A stretch of DNA of 64,000 bases from Rhodospirillum centenum SW. GTDB taxonomy: Bacteria; Pseudomonadota; Alphaproteobacteria; Azospirillales; Azospirillaceae. A model generated the notes under the pieces. It was not told where the DNA came from and did no database searches. It saw only the letters and a list, made by a program, of their open reading frames with translations. Position numbers and translations under genes: made by a program. This document shows, piece by piece, positions 27,094 to 37,195 of the stretch (position 1 is its first letter; the number at the start of each line of letters is the position of its first letter). Location of the stretch: positions 2,953,001-3,017,000 of the forward strand of contig NC_011420.2 of NCBI RefSeq assembly GCF_000016185.1. Reading direction: 5' to 3'.

Positions 27094-29817
27094 GTGCCCG
27101 ACCACGCCGATCCCGCCGCTTCCCCTGCCGGCTCCCCTGGTGCCGCCCCTGCTGCCGCCGTCACGCCGATGATGGCGCAGTATCTGGAGATCAAGCGCCA
27201 GCATGCGGACTGCCTGCTGTTCTACCGCATGGGGGATTTCTACGAGCTGTTCTTCGACGACGCGGTGCAGGCCGCGGCGGCCCTGGACATCGCGCTCACC
27301 AAGCGCGGCCAGCATCTGGGCGAGGACATCGCCATGTGCGGCGTGCCGGTCCACAGCCACGAGCAGTACCTGTCCCGGCTGATCCGCGCCGGCTTCCGCG
27401 TCGCCATCTGCGAGCAGACGGAGGACCCGGCAGAGGCGAAGAAGCGCGGTTCCAAGTCCGTGGTGCGGCGGGAGGTGATCCGGGTGGTCACCCCCGGCAC
27501 CATCACCGAGGACGGGCTGCTGGACTCCCGCGCCAACAACTATCTGGCCGCCCTGGCGGAAGCCGGCGGCGAGGTCGGGCTGGCCTGGCTCGACCTTTCC
27601 ACCGGGGAGCTGACCGTGCAGCCCGTGGAGCGCGCCGGCCTCGGCGCGGCGCTGGCGCGGCTGGCGCCGGGGGAGGTGCTGCTGCCCGAGCGGCTGTCCC
27701 AGGCGCCGGAGCTGTTCGAGCTGTGGGCGGAGTGGAAGCAGCGCCTGACGGTGCAGCCCACCCCCCGCTTCGACAGCGAGAACGGCCGCCAGCGCCTGCT
27801 GGCGCTCTACGGCGTCGGCACGCTGGACGCCTTCGGCGCCTTCGGCCGGGCCGAGGTCGCCGCCGCCGGCGCCCTGGTGGACTATGTGGAGCTGACCCAG
27901 AAGGGCCGGCTGCCCCGGCTGGACCGGCCGCGCCGGCTGGGGGCCGGGCAGGTCATGGAGATCGACCCGGCCACCCGGCGGAACCTGGAACTGACCCGCA
28001 CCCTGGCCGGGGAACGCAAGGGCAGCCTGCTGGCCGCCATCGACCGCACCGTCAGCGGTGCGGGTGCGCGCCTGCTGGCCGCGTGGCTGGGGGCCCCCCT
28101 GACCGTGCCGGCGGAGATCGAGCGGCGGCTGGACATGGTCGCCTTCTTCGCCGGGGAGGAGTTCCTGCGCGCCGGGCTGCGCGGCCTGCTGCGCCAGACC
28201 CCGGACGTGGAGCGCTCGCTCTCCCGCCTGACGCTGGGCCGCGGCAGCCCGCGCGACCTTGCCGCCGTGCGCGAGGCGCTGGGCGCTGCGGCGGAGCTGC
28301 GCGGGCGCCTGCTGGCCGGCGGGCTGACGCCGCTGCCGGCGGGGCTGGCCGAGGCGGCGGCCGGGCTGGACGGGCCGGGGCATGCGCCGCTGGCCCGCCG
28401 GCTGGCCGAGGCGCTGGGGCCGGAGCTGCCGCTGCTGGCCCGCGACGGCGGCTTCATCGCGCGGGGCTATTCCGCGACGCTGGACGAGCTGGTCGGGCTG
28501 CGCGACGACAGCCGCCGCCACATCGCCGGGCTGCAGGCCCGCTACGCCGAGCGCACCGGCATCGCCAGCCTGAAGATCCGGCACAACAACGTGCTGGGCT
28601 ATTACATCGAGACCACCCCCACCCATGCCGACAAGCTGATGCAGGGGGCGAACCGGGAGACCTTCATCCACCGCCAGACCCTGGCCAACGCCGTGCGCTT
28701 CACGACGGTCGAGCTGTCGGAACTGGAACGCAAGGTGTCGGAGGCGGGCGAGCGCGCGCTCGCGCTGGAGCTGGAGCTGTTCGAGGAGCTGGTGCGGGCG
28801 GTCGCGGCCGAGGCCGACGCCATCGCCACGACCGCCCGCGCGCTGGCCACCCTGGACGTGGCGGCGGCGCTGGCCGAGCTGGCGGCCGCGCGCGGCTGGT
28901 GCCGGCCGGTGGTGGACGGCTCGCTGGAGTTCCGCATCGAGGGCGGCCGCCATCCGGTGGTGGAGCAGGCGCTGGAGGAACAGGCCGCCGGCCCCTTCGT
29001 CGCCAACGACTGCGACCTGTCGCCGGAGCGCCGGCTCTGGCTGCTGACCGGCCCCAACATGGCCGGCAAGTCCACCTTCCTGCGCCAGAACGCGCTGATC
29101 GCCGTGCTGGCCCAGACGGGCAGCTTCGTGCCCGCCCGCAGCGCCCGCATCGGCGTGGTGGACAAGCTGTTCAGCCGCGTCGGCGCCGCCGACGACCTGG
29201 CCCGCGGCCGCTCCACCTTCATGGTGGAGATGGTGGAGACGGCCGCCATCCTGAACCAGGCGACCCCGCGCAGCCTCGTGATCCTGGACGAGATCGGCCG
29301 CGGCACCGCCACCTTCGACGGCCTCTCCATCGCCTGGGCCTGCGTCGAGCACCTGCACGAGGTGCGGCGCAGCCGCGGCATCTTCGCCACCCACTACCAC
29401 GAGCTGACCCTGCTGGCCTCGAAGCTGCCGGCGCTCTCCTGCCACACCATGCGGATCAAGGAGTGGCAGGGCGACGTCGTCTTCCTGCACGAGGTCGCGC
29501 CCGGCGCCGCCGACCGCAGTTACGGCATCCATGTCGCCCGGCTGGCCGGCCTGCCCGATGCCGTGGTGGCCCGCGCCGGGCAGGTGCTGGAGCTGCTGGA
29601 GAAGGGCGAGCAGGGCGGGGCCGTGGCCCGGCTGGCCGACGACCTGCCGCTGTTCGCCGCCCCCGTCCGCCGCGCGCCCGACCCGGCCCCCGCCGCCGCC
29701 CCGCCGCCCGCGCCCTCGGCGGTGGAGACGGCGCTGCGGACGCTGAACCCGGACGAGCTGACGCCGCGGCAGGCGCTGGAGGAGCTGTACCGGCTGCGCG
29801 GCCTGCTGCGCGGCTGA
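27094..29817 (+). CDS. mutS: DNA mismatch repair protein MutS
   Basis: 907 residues from GTG 27094. It recognises mismatches and recruits MutL. The mismatch-reading motif DFYELFFDD (Phe-x-Glu) is in the N-terminal domain; the C-terminal ATPase has Walker [10 protein letters not shown] at residues 653-661, VTxH-type ILDEIGRGT and FATHYHEL. The C-terminal end ([24 protein letters not shown]) is the tetramerisation segment. ATG 27169 is an alternative start, but the GTG gives the 25 residues that normally precede TPMMxQYL. The ribosome site is weak. Confidence 0.95.
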   Translation: MPDHADPAASPAGSPGAAPAAAVTPMMAQYLEIKRQHADCLLFYRMGDFYELFFDDAVQAAAALDIALTKRGQHLGEDIAMCGVPVHSHEQYLSRLIRAGFRVAICEQTEDPAEAKKRGSKSVVRREVIRVVTPGTITEDGLLDSRANNYLAALAEAGGEVGLAWLDLSTGELTVQPVERAGLGAALARLAPGEVLLPERLSQAPELFELWAEWKQRLTVQPTPRFDSENGRQRLLALYGVGTLDAFGAFGRAEVAAAGALVDYVELTQKGRLPRLDRPRRLGAGQVMEIDPATRRNLELTRTLAGERKGSLLAAIDRTVSGAGARLLAAWLGAPLTVPAEIERRLDMVAFFAGEEFLRAGLRGLLRQTPDVERSLSRLTLGRGSPRDLAAVREALGAAAELRGRLLAGGLTPLPAGLAEAAAGLDGPGHAPLARRLAEALGPELPLLARDGGFIARGYSATLDELVGLRDDSRRHIAGLQARYAERTGIASLKIRHNNVLGYYIETTPTHADKLMQGANRETFIHRQTLANAVRFTTVELSELERKVSEAGERALALELELFEELVRAVAAEADAIATTARALATLDVAAALAELAAARGWCRPVVDGSLEFRIEGGRHPVVEQALEEQAAGPFVANDCDLSPERRLWLLTGPNMAGKSTFLRQNALIAVLAQTGSFVPARSARIGVVDKLFSRVGAADDLARGRSTFMVEMVETAAILNQATPRSLVILDEIGRGTATFDGLSIAWACVEHLHEVRRSRGIFATHYHELTLLASKLPALSCHTMRIKEWQGDVVFLHEVAPGAADRSYGIHVARLAGLPDAVVARAGQVLELLEKGEQGGAVARLADDLPLFAAPVRRAPDPAPAAAPPPAPSAVETALRTLNPDELTPRQALEELYRLRGLLRG

Positions 29818-29900
29818 CCCGCCCTGTCGCCGGCTCGCCCTGTCGCCGGCCCCCGCTGCCATGCTATGCTTCGCCCGCGGAACGGTGTGGAGGCGAGGTC

Positions 29901-30446
29901 ATGCGGACGGCGCGGCGGCGGCACCTGCTGGACATCGACACGTTCATCGCCTGGGAGGACCAGCAGCCGGAGAAGCACCAGCTCGTCGGCGGCGAGGTCT
30001 ATGCCATGGTGGGGGGCGCGCTCGCGCATGCGGCGATCGCCCTGAACATGGCTGTGGCCTTGCGGAACCGGCTGCGCCGCCCCTGCCAGGTCTTCGTCTC
30101 GGACGTGAAGGTCCGGGTGGATGCGGCTTCGTCCGTCTACTACCCGGACGTGGTCGTCTCCTGCGCCGGACAGGACATGCGCGGGACGGTGCTGCGGGAT
30201 CCCGTGCTGGTCGTGGAGGTGCTGTCGCCCGGCACCGCCGCCTTCGACCGCATGAAGAAGCGGGCGGACTACGCCACGCTGCCGAGCGTGCGCTACGTGC
30301 TGCTGGTCGAGACGGAGGAGCGGCTGGTCGAACTGGACCGCCGCGAGGGCGGGGACTGGCTGCGCGAGACGGTGACGGGGGAAGGCCGGCTGGATTTCCC
30401 CGAGCTGGGCGTCAGCCTGGACCTGGACGAGATCTACGGCGGCTGA
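29901..30446 (+). CDS. Uma2 family protein (DUF820, putative endonuclease fold)
   Basis: 181 residues with GGAGGCGAGG before ATG 29901. The PD-(D/E)XK-like core is visible: HQLVGGEVYAMVGGALAHAAIALNM, YYPDVVVSC and PVLVVEVLSPGTAAFDRMKKRADYATLPSVRYVLLVE. Uma2 proteins are abundant in cyanobacteria and some alphaproteobacteria; the nuclease-like residues D...EVLS are kept here but no activity is established for the family as a whole. It lies alone between mutS and the ABC operon. Confidence 0.9.
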   Translation: MRTARRRHLLDIDTFIAWEDQQPEKHQLVGGEVYAMVGGALAHAAIALNMAVALRNRLRRPCQVFVSDVKVRVDAASSVYYPDVVVSCAGQDMRGTVLRDPVLVVEVLSPGTAAFDRMKKRADYATLPSVRYVLLVETEERLVELDRREGGDWLRETVTGEGRLDFPELGVSLDLDEIYGG

Positions 30447-30527
30447 TCCGCAGGGCGTACCGGTCCCGGCCGGGTTCAGGCGCGCTTCTCCTTGCCCCGG
30501 GCGGGCCGGTTCCGCATGATGCGGCAC

Positions 30528-30540
30528 GTTATCCTGTAAC
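30528..30540. promoter_or_regulatory. Zur-box-like dyad GTTATCCTGTAAC
   Basis: A 13-bp dyad with GTTA/TAAC arms ends 9 bp before the start codon of the ABC ATPase gene. Enterobacterial Zur sites have the core GTTATANTATAAC, which this matches at the outer bases and centre but not throughout. Assignment as a Zur site is inference. Confidence 0.45.
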
Positions 30541-30549
30541 GGTCGGATC

Positions 30550-31230
30550 ATGCCTGTTCCCCTGGTCGAGCCTGTTCCCCTGGTGGAGATCGACGGACTG
30601 CGCCATGCCGCGGGCGGGCGCACCGTGCTGGAACTGCCGCGCTGGCGCCTGGAGGAGGGGCGGCACTGCCTCCTGCTCGGCCCCAGCGGCAGCGGCAAGA
30701 CAACCCTGATGCACGCCATCGCGGGCCTGCTGCGGCCGACCGCCGGGCGGGTGCGGGTGGCCGGGCAGGACCTCGCCGCCCTGGACGACGCGGCGCGCGA
30801 CGTCTTCCGCGGCCGCACCATCGGCATCGTCTTCCAGACCCTGCATCTGGTCCCGGCGCTGGACATCGCCGGCAATCTGCGGCTGGCCCGCTGGCTGGTC
30901 GGGCTGGACACCGGGGAGGACACGGTGCGGGCGGCGCTGGAGCGGGTCGGGCTGGGCCACCGGCTGAAGGCACGCCCGCACGAACTGTCCCAGGGCGAGC
31001 GGCAGCGGGTGGCGGTGGCCCGCGCCGTCGTCAACCGGCCGCGCCTGATCCTGGCCGACGAGCCGACCAGCGCCCTGGACGACGCCAACTGCGCCGCCAT
31101 GACGGAGCTGCTGCTGGAACAGGCGGCGGCCTGCGGCGCCACGCTGGTGGTGGCGACCCACGATGCCCGCCTGAAGGAGCGCATCGCCCACCGCCTGGAC
31201 CTGTCCGCCCCGCTGGAGGCCGCGGCATGA
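30550..31230 (+). CDS. ABC transporter ATP-binding protein (LolD/MacB type)
   Basis: 226 residues. Walker A GPSGSGKTTLMHAI, signature LSQGERQRVAVARAVV (Gln replaces the usual first Gly of LSGGE) and Walker B LILADEPTSALDD are present, with a THD switch. It pairs with the FtsX-type permease that starts in its stop codon (ATGA). The N-terminus has an 18-bp tandem duplication giving PVPLVE twice. With the DUF3299 gene downstream the order matches the zinc-linked ABC operon PA4064-PA4066 of Pseudomonas aeruginosa as I recall it; a Zur-like dyad upstream agrees. Confidence 0.92.
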   Translation: MPVPLVEPVPLVEIDGLRHAAGGRTVLELPRWRLEEGRHCLLLGPSGSGKTTLMHAIAGLLRPTAGRVRVAGQDLAALDDAARDVFRGRTIGIVFQTLHLVPALDIAGNLRLARWLVGLDTGEDTVRAALERVGLGHRLKARPHELSQGERQRVAVARAVVNRPRLILADEPTSALDDANCAAMTELLLEQAAACGATLVVATHDARLKERIAHRLDLSAPLEAAA

Positions 31231-32417
31231 CCCTCTTCAGCCTCAGCCTTGCCTATCTGCGCCAGCGCAGCCTGACCACCGTGCTGAACCTGCTGCTGCT
31301 GGCCCTGGGGGTGGCGACCATCGTCGTGCTGCTGCTGGTCAACCGCCAGATGGAGGGCCGGCTGGCGCGTGACGCCGCCGGCATCGACCTCGTGGTCGGC
31401 GCCAAGGGCAGCCCGCTGCAACTGATCCTCTCCGCCGTCTACCATGTGGACATCCCGACCGGGAACATCCCCCTGGCCGAGGCGGAGGCGCTGTCCGCCG
31501 ACCCGCTGGTGAAGCAGACGATCCCGGTTGCCCTGGGCGACAATTTCATGGGCTACCGGATCGTCGGCACCACCCCCGCCTATCCCGCCCATTACGGGGC
31601 CGCCCTGGCCGACGGCCGCCTGTTCGAGCTGTCCATGGAGGCGACCGTCGGGGCGACGGTGGCGCGGGCGGCGAAGCTGCGCGTCGGCGACCTGATCGTC
31701 GGCAGCCACGGCGTCGGCGGGGAAGGCCATGCCCACGCCGACCATCCGTTCGAGGTCGTCGGCATCCTGGAGCCGACCGGCACCGTGCTGGACCGGCTGG
31801 TGCTGACCCCGGTGGAAAGCGTCTGGGACGTCCATGCCGCGCACGGTCACGACGCTGCGGCGTCCGGGCGCGGGCGCGAGGTCACGGCCGTGCTGGTGAC
31901 CTATGCCTCGCCGCTGGCGGCGGCCCGGCTGCCCCGCCGGATCAACCAGGACACCGGGATGCAGGCGGCCTCCCCCGCCAGCGAGCTGGTGCGGCTGCTC
32001 TCGCTCGTCGGTGTCGGGCTGGACGCGATGCGGGCCTTCGGCTTCGTGCTGATCGTCTCGGCCGCGCTGGGGACCTTCGTCGCGCTCTACAACTCCCTGC
32101 AGCAGCGCCGCTACGATCTGGCGGTGATGCGCAGCCTGGGCGGCACCCGGCGCACGCTGGTGCTGCAACTGGTGACGGAGGCGATGACCGTCAGTCTGGC
32201 CGGCACGCTGCTGGGGCTGGGGCTCGGTCACGGCGCCGCCGTGGCGGCCGGGCACCTGTTCCCGCAGGCGCAGGACCTGGGCGTCACCGGCTTCGTCTTC
32301 CTGGCGGAAGAGCTGTGGCTGTTCGCGCTGGCGGCCGTCATCGCGCTGCTGGCGGCGGCGCTCCCGGCCGTCCAGGTCTACCGCGCGGACGTCTCCGCCG
32401 TGCTGGCGCGGGGCTGA
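31227..32417 (+). CDS. ABC transporter permease (FtsX/MacB type)
   Basis: 396 residues with one N-terminal membrane helix, a large periplasmic domain (about residues 40-270) and three C-terminal helices, the last cluster beginning AFGFVLIVSAALGTFVALYNSLQQRRYDLAVMRSLGGTRRTLV. This is the mechanotransmission fold of MacB/LolE rather than a channel, so the complex probably works on periplasmic or outer-membrane substrates. It includes the histidine-containing segment HAAHGHD near residue 208 that could bind metal. It overlaps the ATPase gene by four bases. Confidence 0.92.
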   Translation: MTLFSLSLAYLRQRSLTTVLNLLLLALGVATIVVLLLVNRQMEGRLARDAAGIDLVVGAKGSPLQLILSAVYHVDIPTGNIPLAEAEALSADPLVKQTIPVALGDNFMGYRIVGTTPAYPAHYGAALADGRLFELSMEATVGATVARAAKLRVGDLIVGSHGVGGEGHAHADHPFEVVGILEPTGTVLDRLVLTPVESVWDVHAAHGHDAAASGRGREVTAVLVTYASPLAAARLPRRINQDTGMQAASPASELVRLLSLVGVGLDAMRAFGFVLIVSAALGTFVALYNSLQQRRYDLAVMRSLGGTRRTLVLQLVTEAMTVSLAGTLLGLGLGHGAAVAAGHLFPQAQDLGVTGFVFLAEELWLFALAAVIALLAAALPAVQVYRADVSAVLARG

Positions 32418-32428
32418 GGAAGCGGGTT

Positions 32429-32968
32429 ATGCTGCGGTCCATGACGAAGACGCCCCCCGCCGCCCTCGCCCGCACCCTTCCCGTCGCCCTCTGCCTCGCC
32501 GTACTGGCCGGCGCGCCGGCCACGCCGGCCTTCGCCTTCAAGGAGGTGAAGCAGGCAGCCCCGGCCGAGCCGCAGGCACCCGGGGCCGTGCCGCGCGCGA
32601 CCCTGGGCTGGGACCTGATCGCCGACGTGCGGGAGGAGCAGTCGGTGGTGGACGGCATGCTCCGCTACCGCGCCGTCTTCGGGGAGGCGCTGCAGAAGCT
32701 GGACGGCGCCGACTTCACCATCGGCGGCTGGATCATCCCGCTGGAGCAGTCGGAGAAGTCCGCCCATTTCCTGCTGAGCGCGCTCTCGCCCACCTGCCCC
32801 TTCTGCCCGCCGCCCGGCCCCGCCGACCTGATCGAGGTGCGGACGACCGAGCCGGTGCAGTTCTCCTATGAGATGGTCACGCTGAAGGGCCGGCTGAAGC
32901 TGACGGGGGAGGACCCCAACGGCCTGTATTTCCGCCTGGAGGAGGCCAAGGCCTCGCCCACGGGCTGA
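32429..32968 (+). CDS. DUF3299 exported protein
   Basis: 179 residues with GAGGA before ATG 32429 and a signal peptide ending around TPAFA (residue 35). The DUF3299 core is recognisable: DGADFTIGGWIIPLEQSEKSAHFLLSALSPTCPFCPPPGPADLIEV. The Cys-Pro-Phe-Cys pair lies at the usual position of the conserved cysteine loop and could bind a metal or form a disulfide. The start is 11 bp after the permease stop. DUF3299 proteins commonly accompany LolD/FtsX-like transporters in zinc-responsive operons. Confidence 0.85.
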   Translation: MLRSMTKTPPAALARTLPVALCLAVLAGAPATPAFAFKEVKQAAPAEPQAPGAVPRATLGWDLIADVREEQSVVDGMLRYRAVFGEALQKLDGADFTIGGWIIPLEQSEKSAHFLLSALSPTCPFCPPPGPADLIEVRTTEPVQFSYEMVTLKGRLKLTGEDPNGLYFRLEEAKASPTG

Positions 32969-32985
32969 GCGGGGAGGACCGAATC

Positions 32986-33543
32986 ATGCCGCAGATGCCG
33001 CTTCCGGTCCGACTCCGGTCCGCCCTCGTCGGCACCGCCCTCACGCTCGCCGTGCTGCCGGCCGCCGGGCCGGCCGCGGCGCAGATGGTGCCGGAGGAGT
33101 ACGGCTGCGGGAAGATCTACGAATCCACGGATTGCGGCGTGGACGACTACCAGCGCGCCTATGACGCCGTGCAGGACGACAAGCGCCGCGCCGCTGCCCG
33201 TGCCGCCCAGGCTGCGCTGTCCCAGGCGGCACTCGCCCAGGCCGCGCCCGCCGCCGATACGGCGTCGGGGCAGGCGGCATCGGCTCCCGCCCCCGCTGCT
33301 CCCGCCCCCGCTGCCCCGGCCCCATCGGGTCCGGTCCCATCGGGCACGACCATGCCCGACGGCGGCGTGATGATGGCGGCCCCCGCCGCTCCCGCCGCCG
33401 GCGCTGCCCAGGGCAGCCTGCCGACGGACCCGGCCAGCCTGCGTGCGGCCGCCCTGGCCGCCTGGAAGGCGCTGGCCAACCAGTCCGTCGCCGGGGTGCA
33501 GTGCTGCCACCCGGCCCCGGGCGGCGGCATGAACTGCCACTGA
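32986..33543 (+). CDS. Exported Ala/Pro-rich protein with Cys/His ends, unknown function
   Basis: 185 residues with a GGGGAGGA ribosome site and a signal peptide ending at AAA-Q (residue 33). After an N-terminal segment with paired cysteines (YGCGKIYESTDCGVDDYQRAYD) comes an 80-residue Ala/Pro low-complexity linker, then a C-terminal VAGVQCCHPAPGGGMNCH that could bind metal or be disulfide-linked. I do not recognise the family. It follows the DUF3299 gene by 17 bp, so it is probably the last gene of the ABC operon and a candidate periplasmic partner. Confidence 0.75.
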   Translation: MPQMPLPVRLRSALVGTALTLAVLPAAGPAAAQMVPEEYGCGKIYESTDCGVDDYQRAYDAVQDDKRRAAARAAQAALSQAALAQAAPAADTASGQAASAPAPAAPAPAAPAPSGPVPSGTTMPDGGVMMAAPAAPAAGAAQGSLPTDPASLRAAALAAWKALANQSVAGVQCCHPAPGGGMNCH

Positions 33544-33731
33544 CGCCGGGGCTCCGGCCCGGCCATCTCGGCCCGGTCGTTTCGGCCCGGCCGTCTCGGG
33601 TTGGCAGCCTTCGGGTCGGTTGCCGCGTGCAAGATGCCGGAGCACGCCCCGCCCGGCCTGACGCCAGCCGTGACGGCGCCCGGCACAGGGCAGAGGGCGC
33701 CCCGATGCAGGTCTTGCACGAGGAATCCCCT

Positions 33732-33759
33732 TTCCGTTCCCGCCGGAAATGACTATAAC
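33732..33759 (+). promoter_or_regulatory. Candidate promoter of the rimP-infB operon
   Basis: TTCCGT (33732-33737), 16-bp spacer, TATAAC (33754-33759). The -10 is good, the -35 weak. Confidence 0.4.
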
Positions 33760-33823
33760 GGCCTCAGCAATCCCATAACGAACCGGCCACCCAGCCTCGG
33801 GCGGCGGGCCGGATCTCTTTGCG

Positions 33824-33846
33824 GGTGGGCCATTGGCCCACCTTTT
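33824..33846 (+). terminator. Leader hairpin/attenuator before rimP
   Basis: Perfect 9-bp arms GGTGGGCCA/TGGCCCACC (33824-33842) followed by TTTT. It has the form of an intrinsic terminator but lies inside the leader, 67 bp before rimP and after the likely promoter, as is common upstream of rimP-nusA operons in Proteobacteria. Confidence 0.7.
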
Positions 33847-33912
33847 CGTTTCTTGGGGCCCCCTTTTCCTCGCCCGGCGCGGAAGGGCAGGGCCGGGTCG
33901 GATCGGACACGG

Positions 33913-34671
33913 ATGGAAGCGGTCGAGCGGATCGGTCGGATCATCGAGCCTTCGGTTGAGGCCATGGGGTACGAGCTGGTGCGGGTTCAGCTCTCCGGCG
34001 GGCAGCGGCCGACTCTTCAGATCATGGCGGAGCGCAGCGATGGTGCCGCCATGACCGTGGAGGACTGTGCCGACATCAGCCGCGCCGTCTCCGCGCTGCT
34101 GGACGTGGAAGACCCGCTGCCCGGCGCCTACACGCTGGAGGTCAGCTCCCCCGGCATCGACCGCCCCCTGACCCGGCTGAAGGATTTCGAACGGTTCGCC
34201 GGCTTCGAGGCGCGGCTGGAGACGAAGGCGCCGGTGGACGGGCGCAAGCGTTTCCGCGGCTTCCTGGCCGGGATCGAGGACGATGCCGTGCGGCTGGCCC
34301 TGCCGGTCGAGAAGAAGGCGCGCAAGGGGGCCAAGGCCGCCCCGACCCGTGACGCTGCCGACGCCGGTGAGGCCGGCGATGCCGAGGCGACGCTGGTGGT
34401 GATCCCCTTCGGTCTCGTGCTGAAGGCGAAACTGGAACTGACCGACGAGCTGCTGACGGCGGCCGCGGCGGAGCAGGGCGCCGCCCCCGGAACGGAGGGT
34501 GGGGCGATGGAGGTGGAGGAGGACGCCCGTCCGGCGCGCCGCCCCCACCAGCCCAAGCCGAAGAAGGCGAAGAAAAAGGGCCCCGGCCGCTTCTCCAAGG
34601 CGGGCGCGGGCGAGGATGTCGATGGCGCCGACGGGGGCCCCGCGGCCGGTCCCGGCGCACAGGACGAGTGA
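33913..34671 (+). CDS. rimP: Ribosome maturation factor RimP
   Basis: 252 residues, longer than the usual 150-200. It is needed for 30S subunit maturation. Motifs: GYELVRVQLSGGQRPTLQIMAER, TVEDCADISRAVSALLDVEDPLPGAYTLEVSSPGIDRPLT and a C-terminal Sm-like barrel. The extra length is an Ala/Glu insertion near residue 140 and a Lys-rich then acidic tail (PKPKKAKKKGPGRFSKAG). It heads the conserved operon rimP-nusA-ylxR-infB, 21 bp before nusA. Confidence 0.95.
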   Translation: MEAVERIGRIIEPSVEAMGYELVRVQLSGGQRPTLQIMAERSDGAAMTVEDCADISRAVSALLDVEDPLPGAYTLEVSSPGIDRPLTRLKDFERFAGFEARLETKAPVDGRKRFRGFLAGIEDDAVRLALPVEKKARKGAKAAPTRDAADAGEAGDAEATLVVIPFGLVLKAKLELTDELLTAAAAEQGAAPGTEGGAMEVEEDARPARRPHQPKPKKAKKKGPGRFSKAGAGEDVDGADGGPAAGPGAQDE

Positions 34672-34692
34672 GGAAAGGCAGGGTTCGCTTCG

Positions 34693-36228
<1,536 letters not shown>

Positions 36229-36271
36229 GCCGGAGAGGACCAGAGACCGGAAACAGGAGGACCCGTCCCCG

Positions 36272-37195
36272 ATGCACCCGACCACCGATCCGACCCGCCG
36301 GGGCCATGGCCCCCTGACGGTCGCCGCGGGCCCCGCCCCGGCGCCGCAGGGCGCGTGCGCCGACGTGGCCGGAGCCGGGACGGGCGATGGGGAGATCGCC
36401 GACTGGCCCGGGGCGGACGAGCCCGAGGTGCTGGGCGGCAGGAAGGGTCCCCTGCGGCGTTGCGTCGCCAGTTCCGCGGTGGCGTCCCGGGATCAGATGG
36501 TGAGGTTCGTCATAGCACCGGACGGCTTTGTGGTGCCGGATGTGGAGGAATCCCTCCCGGGACGCGGGCTGTGGTTGACGGCGGACCCCGCCATGTTCGA
36601 AAAGGCGGTCGCCAGGAATGTCTTCGCCAAGGCGGCGCGTCGCGCCGTGCGGGTGGAGAAGGATCTGGCGATCCGCACGGTGGCCCTGCTGCGCCGCCGC
36701 TGTCTGGCCCTGATCGGGCTGGCCTGCCGCGGCGGTGGTGCGGTGGCCGGGTTCGAGAAGGTGCAGGCCGCCCTGCGGTCGGGCCGGTTCGGCAGGTCAG
36801 CCGTTCCGGGTCTCTGGCTGGAGGCGGCCGACGGGGCCGCGGACGGCCGGGCCAAGCTGGCACCGCTGGCCGCTGCGGCCGGCGTGCCCCTGGTGGCGGT
36901 GCTGGACCGGCGCGAGCTGGGGCTGGCGCTGGGGCGCGACGAGGCGGTGCACGCGGTTCTGGCCCGTGGGCCGCTGACCGCGCAGGTGCTGCGGGAATTC
37001 GGACGGCTGTCGGCCCTGGCCGGTCTGCCGCCGGTGAGTGTGGCGCCCGCAAGGGCCGCGCCGGCAGGATCGCCGGACGGCCGGACGGGTGCCGCGGGTG
37101 AAGCGGGATTGCGTGACACGAGTTTGCCTGATGCGGACACGAGTACACCGGACCGCATCGAGGGATCAACGACGAGACGGTCGGATACCGAATGA
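36272..37195 (+). CDS. YlxR (DUF448) RNA-binding protein, extended form with L7Ae-like part
   Basis: 307 residues from ATG 36272 (AGGAGG at 36256-36261). The YlxR domain spans about residues 55-130: [45 protein letters not shown] following segment ([34 protein letters not shown]) has the L7Ae/Gadd45 fold typical of the alphaproteobacterial fusion. N- and C-terminal ends are low complexity. YlxR proteins modulate RNase P and translation in some bacteria. It overlaps infB by four bases. Confidence 0.9.
   Translation: MHPTTDPTRRGHGPLTVAAGPAPAPQGACADVAGAGTGDGEIADWPGADEPEVLGGRKGPLRRCVASSAVASRDQMVRFVIAPDGFVVPDVEESLPGRGLWLTADPAMFEKAVARNVFAKAARRAVRVEKDLAIRTVALLRRRCLALIGLACRGGGAVAGFEKVQAALRSGRFGRSAVPGLWLEAADGAADGRAKLAPLAAAAGVPLVAVLDRRELGLALGRDEAVHAVLARGPLTAQVLREFGRLSALAGLPPVSVAPARAAPAGSPDGRTGAAGEAGLRDTSLPDADTSTPDRIEGSTTRRSDTE

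Larger units (their letters stand above)
33544..33912. other. rimP leader region
   Basis: 369 bp with no gene. It contains a possible promoter (33732-33759) and a strong hairpin with T-tract (33824-33846) placed between promoter and rimP; an attenuator or processed leader is likely. The rest shows nothing I can name. Confidence 0.6.

Noticed and set aside
26413-29862. Very long minus-strand open frame opposite mutS
   Set aside because: Stop-free because of high GC; the plus strand carries the full MutS motifs.
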